Translations under genes and position numbers: made by a program
Shown here: positions 8,543 to 14,873 of the stretch, piece by piece
Layout of the letters: each line of letters starts with the position of its first letter
Numbering within the stretch: the first letter of the stretch is position 1
Assembly: GCA_002478115.1 (NCBI GenBank)
Contig: DLMH01000102.1
Span: 36,734-100,733 of the forward strand
Length of the DNA: 64,000 nt
DNA from: Candidatus Acidiferrum typicum
GTDB lineage: Bacteria > Acidobacteriota > Terriglobia > Acidiferrales > UBA7541
Direction of reading: 5' to 3'
Notes under the pieces: model-generated
The model's input: the letters and a program-made list of their open reading frames with translations, nothing else
Told to the model about the DNA's origin: nothing
The model's database searches: none

Positions 8543-9694
8543 CTATTCAATCCAGCCTCCCGCCAAAACGACGTAGCCGTCATAGACGACGGCCGCCTGC
8601 CCCGGCGTGATGGCGCGTTGCGGTGCATCGAAGGTGATACGCGCACGCTGGCCCGGCAATGGCTCCACAGTTGCCAGCGCGGGTTCATGCTTGTGGCGAA
8701 TCTTCGCGAGTGCGCGCAAGGGCGCAGCCGGCGCCTCGATGGAAATCCAGTTCACCTCTTCGATCTCAAATCTGCTGGTGCGCAGGGCTTCATCCTCGCC
8801 GACGATGATGCGATTCTTCTCCGGTTCGATGGCCAGAACATAAACGGGCTTTCCCGCCGCGAAGCCCAGACCCTTGCGCTGGCCTATCGTGTAATTGTGT
8901 ACGCCGGTGTGGCGGCCAATCACCGTGCCATCTTCGGTGACGATGTCGCCCGCGGCGTCGTGGATCGGTTCGCCGCGCTCGCGCGAATACGCGTGGATGA
9001 ACTGCACGTAATTCCCATTGGGCACGAAGCACAGCTCCATGCTCTCCGGCTTTTCCGCCACCGGCAAATGCACCTCGCGTGCCAGCGCGCGCACTTCTTC
9101 CTTGGTCAACTCGCCCAGCGGAAACTCGCTGCGCGAAAGCTGCTCCTGCGTCAGGCCCCACAGGAAATACGACTGGTCCTTGGAATCATCGCGAGCGCGC
9201 AGCAATTCGCAGCGCCCGGTGCGCTCATTCCTGCGGATACGCGCGTAGTGGCCGGTGGCCAGCCGCTCCGCGCCAATCTGCCGCGCCATCCTCAATAGCG
9301 GCTCGAACTTCACGTCGCTATTGCAATTCGTGCAGGCAATCGGCGTGCGCCCCACAAGGTACTGCTGCACGAAGGGGCGCACCACACGCTCTTCAAACTG
9401 CTCCTCGAAATTCACCACGTAATGCGGAAAGCTCAGGTGCTGCGCCACGCGCTTGGCGTCGTACACATCATCGAGCGAGCAGCAACGGTGCTGCGCCGGG
9501 CCATCGCCCTGCAATTCGGGCAAACGCCGCTGATTCCAGAGCTGCATCGTGAGCCCCACTATGGGCCGCCCTTGCCGCAGCAGCACCGCGGCGACCGTGG
9601 AGGAGTCCACGCCACCGGACATGGCCACGGCCACAAGTCCGGGCTGCACTTCCTTGGCCGCGGGCAAACTGTCGAGTTGCACTTCGCTGAACAT
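8543..9694 (-). CDS. mnmA: tRNA-specific 2-thiouridylase
   Basis: MnmA activates U34 of tRNA(Lys), tRNA(Glu) and tRNA(Gln) with ATP and inserts sulfur to give 2-thiouridine. The PP-loop (AMSGGVDSST, about residues 24-33) binds ATP. The two catalytic cysteines sit in PIACTNCN and in MELCFVPNG. GHYARI is also typical. The length of 383 aa is slightly above the family norm because of about 20 extra residues before the PP-loop. A cysteine desulfurase gene lies 207 bases upstream on the same strand, which suggests a direct sulfur donor like the YrvO-MnmA pair of Bacillus. Confidence 0.95.
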   Translation of the reverse strand: MFSEVQLDSLPAAKEVQPGLVAVAMSGGVDSSTVAAVLLRQGRPIVGLTMQLWNQRRLPELQGDGPAQHRCCSLDDVYDAKRVAQHLSFPHYVVNFEEQFEERVVRPFVQQYLVGRTPIACTNCNSDVKFEPLLRMARQIGAERLATGHYARIRRNERTGRCELLRARDDSKDQSYFLWGLTQEQLSRSEFPLGELTKEEVRALAREVHLPVAEKPESMELCFVPNGNYVQFIHAYSRERGEPIHDAAGDIVTEDGTVIGRHTGVHNYTIGQRKGLGFAAGKPVYVLAIEPEKNRIIVGEDEALRTSRFEIEEVNWISIEAPAAPLRALAKIRHKHEPALATVEPLPGQRARITFDAPQRAITPGQAAVVYDGYVVLAGGWIE

Positions 9695-9744
9695 TTCTTA
9701 TCTAGTGTTGTGTTCCCGCAATTCGTTGTACTTCTCTTTAGGGG

Positions 9745-9764
9745 GTCAGGGCTTCAGCCCTGAC
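9745..9764. repeat. REP-like palindrome
   Basis: The 20 bases form two 9-base arms around a 2-base centre (cagggct-tc-agccctg). It lies between the cysteine desulfurase and mnmA genes. It may act as an attenuator or mRNA-stabilising hairpin. Similar short palindromes centred on TTCA or TGAA occur at 11273-11288 and 42321-42338. Confidence 0.6.
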
Positions 9765-9901
9765 ATAACGCCCGGAAAATGAATTGGGCTTTCGCGCCTT
9801 TTGCGTCCGCCGGTTTCTGGCGGAAGCCCCTGAAGATTCTGTATATCTTTACATGGTTTTCGGGACACCGCCCTAGTTTAGCGTATGCCTGCTGCTCACG
9901 T

Positions 9902-11092
9902 TCACGCGGAAACCTCGCGGCGGTAGGTGGGAGAAAGCTGGCGAAGTTGCGCCACCGCCGCAGGGACAATTTCCAACGCGGCCGCGATTTCCGCTTCGCT
10001 GGTGTGGCGGCCCAGACTGAAGCGAATCGCGGCGCGCGCATCGGGAGCCGACAGGCCAATGGCCGTGAGCACGTGCGAGGGTTCGACCGCGCCCGAGGAG
10101 CAGGCCGCTCCCGTGGAACACGCGAGCCCCTTCAGATCGAGCGCGATGATCAGCGCTTCGCCTTCAATTCCCGGAAACGTAATGTTGGAGGTGTTGGGCG
10201 TGCGCGGCGCGCTCGCCGCATTCGCTTGCGCATCCGGAATGCGCGCCAGAAGGCCTTGCTCCAGGCGGTCGCGCAGGGCCGCGATACGCGCAGCATCACT
10301 TTGGAGGGAAAGGCGCGCGAGTTCCGCGGCTTTTCCGAGGCCCACGATTCCCGGCACATTTTCCGTGCCCGGCCGGAAGCCGCGCTGGTGATGCCCGCCA
10401 TAGAGAAATTGCCGCAGCCGTGTGCCGCCCTTGATGAAAAGCGCGCCGACACCTTTCGGCGCGTAGAACTTGTGGCCGGAAAGGGAAAGCAGATCGAGTT
10501 GCAGCGCCTTCACGTCCACGGGAATTTTGCCCACGGATTGCACCGCGTCGGTATGGAAATAGACGTCCGCTTCCGCGGCGATGCGTCCAATCTCCGCCAG
10601 CGGCTGCAGCGTGCCGAGCTCGTTGTTGGCGTGCATCAGCGTGATCAGAATGGTCTCCGGACGTATCGCCTGGCGCGCCGCTTCCGGGTCGAGCAAGCCT
10701 GCGCGGTCCACGGGGAGATAGCTGACCGCGACGCCTTGCTTTTCGAGCGCCTGGCAGGTGTTCAGCACCGCTTCGTGCTCGATTAAAGAGGTGATGATGT
10801 GCGGGGCTGGCTCGGTAGAGGTGAGGGAATGCGAGGCCGCGGCAACCACTCCGAATATCGCGTGATTGTCCGATTCCGTGCCGCCGCTGGTGAACACAAT
10901 CTCCTGCGGCCGGGCATTCAGAAGAGCCGCCACCTGCTCCCGCGCCGTTTCCACCGCCGCGCGGGCGCGCTGCCCAAACGTGTGGATCGAGGAGGCGTTG
11001 CCGAAGTCCCCGGAGAAATAGGGCAGCATCGCCTCAAGCACCGCTGGCTCGACGGGGGTGGTGGCGTTGTGATCCAGGTAGATGCGCTTCAT
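9902..11092 (-). CDS. Cysteine desulfurase (NifS/IscS family)
   Basis: This PLP enzyme takes sulfur from cysteine as a persulfide and gives alanine. The start MKRIYLDHNATTP is the classical family N-terminus and fixes the ATG at 11092, although the frame stays open for another 100 codons upstream. The PLP lysine is in SGHKFYAPKG, and the persulfide cysteine is in LACSTGAACSSG within a short loop region. The length is 396 aa. It is upstream of mnmA on the same strand, so delivery of sulfur to tRNA thiolation is inferred. No iscU, iscA or regulator gene lies beside it, which argues against a full Isc operon here. Confidence 0.93.
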   Translation of the reverse strand: MKRIYLDHNATTPVEPAVLEAMLPYFSGDFGNASSIHTFGQRARAAVETAREQVAALLNARPQEIVFTSGGTESDNHAIFGVVAAASHSLTSTEPAPHIITSLIEHEAVLNTCQALEKQGVAVSYLPVDRAGLLDPEAARQAIRPETILITLMHANNELGTLQPLAEIGRIAAEADVYFHTDAVQSVGKIPVDVKALQLDLLSLSGHKFYAPKGVGALFIKGGTRLRQFLYGGHHQRGFRPGTENVPGIVGLGKAAELARLSLQSDAARIAALRDRLEQGLLARIPDAQANAASAPRTPNTSNITFPGIEGEALIIALDLKGLACSTGAACSSGAVEPSHVLTAIGLSAPDARAAIRFSLGRHTSEAEIAAALEIVPAAVAQLRQLSPTYRREVSA

Positions 11093-11422
11093 AGGAGTGG
11101 AACACTCAGAATAGAAGGGAAGGGAGTTGGACGCAACCCGCGCGTTCATCGTCTCCAACCGGGAACGCCATTCTCCTGAATGGCGCTTCGCCAGCCGCCA
11201 ACCCGGAGCTTGGCGTTCCCGGGATGCTTGTCGGAGCCGGCCCGCTCTTCTTCTCTTTTTCCTTTGTAGTGGCCGGTCTTCAGACCGGTTCCGTGGATCG
11301 TTTTTGCGGCGGCATGGCGAAAATGTCGGCGGCCCGACCGCAGCTCTTTTTTTCGCATGTATTGCAGGGGAAGGAGTTAGGAGAAACGAGGTTTGCATGT
11401 GTGGGAACTGCAGGGGTTATAG
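11093..11422. other. Non-coding stretch with a long hairpin and a REP palindrome
   Basis: Arms of 12 bases at 11159-11170 (ccgggaacgcca) and 11211-11222 are exact inverted complements, enclosing a smaller hairpin (tggcgcttcgcca, 11181-11193). At 11264-11290, tttgtagtggccg is followed by ccggtcttcagaccgg. The same leader sequence occurs before two hairpins at 20083-20158 on the other strand. ORFs predicted here are low-complexity and not convincing. Confidence 0.6.
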
Positions 11423-11533
11423 ATGGCCTGGAATGAGACAGATGTGCATGTGTTGATTGCAGAGGGGTTGGGAGCGGAGATTGCGCAAGTGTTGAAATTG
11501 GGAGGGTTGCGGCAAAAAGGCGGGAGGCATTGA
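11423..11533 (+). CDS. Possible 36-aa ORF
   Basis: ATG 11423 follows caggggttatag, which contains a weak ribosome-binding site. The short product (MAWNETDVHVLIAEGLGAE...) has a normal amino-acid composition unlike the low-complexity frames around it. It ends 27 bases before the gene fragment at 11560. It may be the 5' part of the same decayed gene. Evidence is composition only. Confidence 0.25.
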   Translation: MAWNETDVHVLIAEGLGAEIAQVLKLGGLRQKGGRH

Positions 11534-11559
11534 AGAAAGTGGCAAGTGGCGGGTGACGA

Positions 11560-11733
11560 GTGGCGAGCAAGAAAGCGAAGAAGAAAGGCTGGCCACAGAG
11601 AGCACAGAGTTGCCGGGAAGAAAACGGGGATGTGGAGTCGCTGTTGGAGAACAAGGGAGGTCTGGACGAAGAGGTGGGGAGGGCCGGAATGGTGCTGGAG
11701 CAGAGTCCCGTCAGCATAACGGATGAAATTTAG
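11560..11733 (+). pseudogene. 3'-end gene fragment, copy 1 of a three-copy family
   Basis: The frame preceding TAG 11731 reads ...VGRAGMVLEQSPVSITDEI. On the opposite strand the repeats at 13438-13506 and 14451-14512 read VGRCEMAQEQRPLSMTGEA and, after removing one inserted base, GGRLEMAQERRPLSITSEA. The protein-level match between copies that differ in DNA shows that a coding 3' end was duplicated. An in-frame stop just before GTG 11560 limits this copy to 57 codons, so it looks like a remnant. The parent function is unknown. Confidence 0.5.
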
Positions 11734-11880
11734 CACTTTATTTATCGTTTGTCTACTATTATTTAGTGGGTATCAGTTTCGACATTGGTACGAGGAACAG
11801 CGCTCAGAAGAGGAAAATTCAAAAACCGCACCCTTTGTAAACCAAACCCAAAGGGTGCGGCACCCCAATTCTTACCTCTT
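11675..11880 (-). repeat. Island repeat, copy 1 (inverted)
   Basis: Read on the minus strand, this copy contains in order a hairpin, a partial palindrome (11770-11791), ctaaataatag, aaataaagtgcta and the gene 3' end. Copies at 13310-13506 and 14325-14516 carry the same elements on the plus strand. This copy is more diverged than the other two are from each other. Together with copy 2 it forms inverted ends around the 12-13 kb genes. Confidence 0.6.
11821..11860 (-). terminator. Intrinsic terminator-like hairpin
   Basis: Arms 11826-11837 (ccgcaccctttg) and 11849-11860 pair perfectly over 12 bases with an 11-base loop. On the minus strand the hairpin is followed by five Ts. It would stop transcripts coming from the minus-strand gene at 12215-13243, or it is simply the hairpin part of the repeat copy. 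Confidence 0.55.
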
Positions 11881-11901
11881 GGCCACCCGCCAAAGAAGGT
11901 G

Positions 11902-12117
11902 ATGGTCCGAAATATCGTGGAGTCGATAAGATCTGCTTATCCAGAGGGCAGCTACCAAATCCGAGACGGAGGGCGTATTGGAGCTTCCAAAACCGTGGCG
12001 TCGTTCGATGTTGGACTTGCGGTCCGTGATGGTCTTCTCGAGTTCGCTCGGGAAAAGAGCCAGACGCTTCAACGGCTACGTGAAGTTCTCGAAGTGTTTT
12101 ATGGCGTGCCTCTCTGA
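11902..12117 (+). CDS. Small hypothetical protein, 71 aa
   Basis: ATG 11902 is preceded by aagaaggtg, a reasonable ribosome-binding site. The frame is open further upstream, but that part overlaps the repeat hairpin and is not protein-like. The product (MVRNIVESIRSAYPEGS...) looks like a small alpha/beta protein with an amphipathic C-terminal helix (QTLQRLREVLEVF). No family is recognised. It is convergent with the unknown gene at 12215, inside the island bracketed by repeats. Confidence 0.45.
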   Translation: MVRNIVESIRSAYPEGSYQIRDGGRIGASKTVASFDVGLAVRDGLLEFAREKSQTLQRLREVLEVFYGVPL

Positions 12118-12214
12118 AGGGAAAGGGTGTGCGCTTTTTCTGACAGCGGGTCGCCCGAATTCAATCCAGTGCACGCGCCACCCGCGGTTGGTGAAAGAAG
12201 CGCATCAAATGACG

Positions 12215-13243
12215 CTACTTTGAATTTCGCCAGTACGGACGGCGGACTTCCTCTTCTGCGTCGCTAACTGACAATCGTTTGCCGTTATAAGTCACATACT
12301 CAAAATTGGAAACAACCGCCACGAATCCGGACTCCTCCCAAGTTCTGCTCGCGAATCCTGCTGCGATGTCGGCAGCTTGAAGAAAATAGGAGCCCTCCGA
12401 GGGAGCTTCCAAGTATTTTTTGGGCATTCTTTCCGACCCTTCGTAGCGTCGTAGGTTGCCGAGAATGGCAGAACGCGTGCGTTCTAGAAGTTCTATCGGG
12501 CGAGGGTCGGTTTCTTTGTCGAACGTGTGAGGTTGAAGAACGCGAGACTCCATCCTGAGTCGAACCAATGGACTAGGAAAAACTTCGAAAGTTTCATTCA
12601 ATTCCAGAAAACAATCGAGGGCCTCGTGGAAAGTAGAGGCGGACTTGGCTGATAGCGAGACGGCCTTGCGCACAGTGGATTTTGACCCGAGTTGTTCTAC
12701 TCCGACAAAACTGTCCAATTCGCTCGCCTCTCGGGCCGTGACCATCCTCCAGTTGTTCCTCAAGAATTTAGTCAGACTATGTAGTCGAGCCGCGAAAGAG
12801 TCCCGCCAAATGGAATCCGCCGCGAGGCTCTCCAGCCGTGATATGAAAGCCTGTGCTTGCGCGTCGCCTTCCAGCGCACGCTGTCTAAGAAGGGCAGGGG
12901 CATCCACGTTTCTCCAAGCCCTTCGTAGAATGTCGTGGGTCGATTCCCGGTAAGGACGCGGATCCGTAATGTGAATGCGAACTTTGGAGAGGTCTTTCCA
13001 GACGGTACCTCGGGTCGCAGCATCGAGGGACTGAAACCTGTTCCACGCTTCGGCAGATTTTACTTCGCCTACAACCGATTGACAGGACTGAAGAATACGA
13101 TAGTACCAGTCGAGCGGTGAGCCTGGGATAACCTGTCCTTCAATCGAGACCTTCTGCCCAGACGTAACACGAGAATTTGGAGAAGTTTCGTCGTTGAATG
13201 AGGCAGACTCTGAATCCCCGGGCAACAGGAGCTCGCCTGACAT
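12215..13243 (-). CDS. Orphan protein of unknown function, 342 aa
   Basis: No signal peptide or membrane segment is visible. The middle is helical and charged. The C-terminal part has SYFLQAADIAAGFASRTW, reminiscent of the final helix of DUF3800-type nuclease-like proteins (Q-x-A-D-x-x-A), but the acidic residues expected at the N-terminus of that family are not seen, so the resemblance is weak. The gene has visibly more A+T than its neighbours and lies between inverted repeat copies, both signs of horizontal transfer. A TATAAT box (minus strand, 13252-13257) lies only 8 bases before ATG 13243 with no ribosome-binding site, suggesting a leaderless mRNA. Confidence 0.7.
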   Translation of the reverse strand: MSGELLLPGDSESASFNDETSPNSRVTSGQKVSIEGQVIPGSPLDWYYRILQSCQSVVGEVKSAEAWNRFQSLDAATRGTVWKDLSKVRIHITDPRPYRESTHDILRRAWRNVDAPALLRQRALEGDAQAQAFISRLESLAADSIWRDSFAARLHSLTKFLRNNWRMVTAREASELDSFVGVEQLGSKSTVRKAVSLSAKSASTFHEALDCFLELNETFEVFPSPLVRLRMESRVLQPHTFDKETDPRPIELLERTRSAILGNLRRYEGSERMPKKYLEAPSEGSYFLQAADIAAGFASRTWEESGFVAVVSNFEYVTYNGKRLSVSDAEEEVRRPYWRNSK

Positions 13244-13251
13244 AAAACGGA

Positions 13252-13280
13252 ATTATAGCTGGAATGGAAGTAACTGTCTT
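13252..13280 (-). promoter_or_regulatory. Predicted promoter of the orphan gene
   Basis: On the minus strand AAGACA is followed after 17 bases by TATAAT (plus-strand 13252-13257), eight bases before the start codon. The -10 box is a perfect consensus, the -35 box is weak. The spacing to ATG implies a transcript with little or no leader. Confidence 0.5.
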
Positions 13281-13309
13281 GTTAAGGGCGAGCGGCCCGG
13301 GCGATAAAT

Positions 13310-13506
13310 GCGAGCTAAACTCTGGGTTCCCCAGCCTTGTGGTGGGAGGCTGGGTCTTGGGGTTTCCAATTCGGAGCGAGTACCAGTTTCGAAACTAGTA
13401 CCCTATAAATAATAGTCAATATACGGTAAATAATGTGCTATGCTTCGCCTGTCATGCTGAGGGGACGCTGCTCTTGTGCCATTTCGCAGCGCCCCACACC
13501 CTGCAT
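13310..13506 (+). repeat. Island repeat, copy 2 (direct with copy 3)
   Basis: A 41-base block at 13376-13416 is identical to 14389-14429, offset 1013 bases. It contains a near-perfect 22-base palindrome (13380-13401, centre tttcgaaa) followed by ccctataaataatag. Upstream similarity covers a cccagcc...ggctggg hairpin and downstream similarity covers taaataatgtgcta and ctcttgtgccatttcg. Copies 2 and 3 flank the toxin-antitoxin pair. Confidence 0.85.
13438..13506 (-). pseudogene. 3'-end gene fragment, copy 2
   Basis: On the minus strand a short frame (MQGVGRCEMAQEQRPLSM then TGEA) ends at TAG (plus 13438-13440). An in-frame stop directly precedes its ATG. It matches the C-terminal ends encoded at 11674-11733 and 14451-14512. 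It is a truncated remnant of a repeated gene. Confidence 0.5.
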
Positions 13507-13610
13507 TCATCCGTACGGCTGCGCCACCCGCTACCCTCTTGCTTCCCACTGCCAATTTCTTCCTTCTGATAATTCGCAAAAATCATTTGCGCCGTCGTTC
13601 CGAGGTTGCT

Positions 13611-13629
13611 ACAATTGTTATAACATTGT
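13611..13629. promoter_or_regulatory. Probable operator of the abrB-doc operon
   Basis: A perfect 10-base palindrome, tgttataaca (13616-13625), is extended by acaa on the left and ttgt on the right. It ends 10 bases before the antitoxin start and overlaps TATAAC, which could be the -10 box. Type II antitoxins normally repress their own operon by binding such a site, so autoregulation is inferred. Confidence 0.55.
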
Positions 13630-13639
13630 GGGGAACAAG

Positions 13640-13867
13640 ATGCTTAAATTGAAGGTCCGCAAAATCGGCAATTCCCTTGGCGTCGTTCTGCCTAAGGAGG
13701 CCGTCAGCCGCCTGCACGCAGGGGACGGTGATCGTCTTTTCCTGATCGAAGGACCAAATGGCGCTTATCAGCTCACGCCCTACGACCCCGCCTTCGAGAG
13801 GAAAATGGAGAAGGCCGAGGAAATCATTGGCCGCTACCGCAACACGCTGCACGCGCTGGCCAAGTGA
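13640..13867 (+). CDS. AbrB/MazE/SpoVT-family antitoxin
   Basis: The 75-residue protein begins with the swapped-hairpin DNA-binding domain typical of AbrB/MazE antitoxins (KVRKIGNSLGVVLPKEAV, residues 4-21). A short C-terminal helical tail follows (KMEKAEEIIGRYRNTLHAL), which should wrap the toxin. ATG 13640 has gggga upstream; the frame is open for 69 more codons but they read through the repeat and are not plausible. Its stop overlaps the GTG of the Doc gene (GTGA), the usual coupling of antitoxin and toxin. It should neutralise Doc and repress the operon. Confidence 0.9.
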   Translation: MLKLKVRKIGNSLGVVLPKEAVSRLHAGDGDRLFLIEGPNGAYQLTPYDPAFERKMEKAEEIIGRYRNTLHALAK

Positions 13868-14253
13868 GTAAGCCTCTCTGGATAGATGAGCGCGACGCCC
13901 TCGCGCTTCATGATCGTCTTCTGGCCCTCGACGGCGGCGCGGCGGGCGTGCGCGACGAAGGACTGCTGCAATCCGCCCTCGCCCGGCCGCAACAACTTCA
14001 CGCTTATGGCCACCGTCCCGACACTGTAGATCTGGCCACCGCCTATACAGCCGGTATCGTCCGCAACCATCCCTTCATCGACGGAAACAAGCGCACCGGC
14101 TTTGTCATCGGCGTCCTGTTTCTGGAAATGAACGGCTATCGTTTGACCGCCAGCGAAGAAGATGCCACACAGGCAGTGTTGGGCCTTGCTGCCGGAACCC
14201 TCGACGAAGCCGCCTTCGCTGCTTGGTTGCGCACTAACGTCAAGCACCAGTGA
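13864..14253 (+). CDS. doc: Doc/Fic-family toxin (death on curing)
   Basis: The protein has the Fic-fold active motif HPFIDGNKRTG at about residues 66-76. Family members transfer a phosphate (Doc, on EF-Tu) or AMP (Fic) to a target protein. The loop contains DGN, as in Fic enzymes, rather than the DAN of phage P1 Doc, so either activity is possible. The length of 129 aa and the pairing with an AbrB-type antitoxin are standard for chromosomal doc modules. The start is GTG 13864, overlapping the antitoxin stop. The pair sits exactly between two direct repeats about 1 kb apart, suggesting a mobile or excisable cassette. Confidence 0.92.
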   Translation: MSKPLWIDERDALALHDRLLALDGGAAGVRDEGLLQSALARPQQLHAYGHRPDTVDLATAYTAGIVRNHPFIDGNKRTGFVIGVLFLEMNGYRLTASEEDATQAVLGLAAGTLDEAAFAAWLRTNVKHQ

Positions 14254-14324
14254 CGCCCCAAGATCGCATCACAGTGAGCAAAACGCGGCCCCTCTCTGCC
14301 CCGCTTCCTCAGGGTGATACACAT

Positions 14325-14516
14325 GAACTAAACCCTGGGTGCACCAGCCTCCTGGTGAGAGTTTGGGTCTTGGGGCTTCCCATTCCGCGCGAGTACCAGT
14401 TTCGAAACTAGTACCCTATAAATAATAGTATATAAACGGTAAATAATGTGCTAAGCTTCGCTTGTTATGCTGAGGGGGACGCCGCTCTTGTGCCATTTCG
14501 AGCCGCCCTCCAGAAA
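14325..14516 (+). repeat. Island repeat, copy 3
   Basis: This is the second member of the direct pair with 13310-13506. The 41-base identical core is at 14389-14429 and its palindrome at 14393-14414. A small hairpin (accag-cctc-ctggt, 14343-14356) replaces the longer hairpin of copy 2. At its end it runs into a tandem 32-base duplication (14509-14540 and 14541-14572). Confidence 0.85.
14451..14512 (-). pseudogene. 3'-end gene fragment, copy 3 (frameshifted)
   Basis: The minus strand reads GGRLEMAQERRPP in one frame. Removing one C from the run of Cs restores PLSITSEA and the TAG at plus 14451-14453, matching the other two copies. It is a broken remnant. Confidence 0.45.
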
Positions 14517-14873
14517 GCGGCGGGCGCAAACGGCGCGTCCTCCAGAAAACGGCGGACGCAAACAACGCGCCCCACACCCTCGTCATTCGCCTCTTCTTCG
14601 CCCTTGCGCCCGCTAACTCCTTTGTTTCCCCTTGATACGACAAACAGGGGGTAGGGGGGTTGGCGATCCCTCCCAAAATATGATTTTTTCAATAGTTCCA
14701 GTCCGTCAATCCATTCCCGGAGGTTCCAACCGGTTGGCGCAAGAGCGGCCCGCCTCCCCGACCGGGTCGGGGCAGGAGCCAGGCGGCCCCGACACGAACT
14801 GTGAACTGTCAACTGTAAACTTGCTCCCGCCAGGCCGACAGATCTCGGTCCGGCCGGGCCAAACGGCAAAAAA
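14517..14873. other. Intergenic stretch without a convincing gene
   Basis: It contains a tandem pair of 32-base units (14509-14572) and G- or C-rich runs around 14647-14660 and 14750-14790. ORFs on either strand are short and of biased composition. It separates the island from the VWFA-related gene and holds no clear terminator. Confidence 0.6.

Noticed and set aside
11280..11717. 145-codon minus-strand ORF in the island
   Set aside because: Its product is low-complexity (Ser, Pro, Thr) and overlaps the repeat and the better-supported gene fragment on the plus strand.
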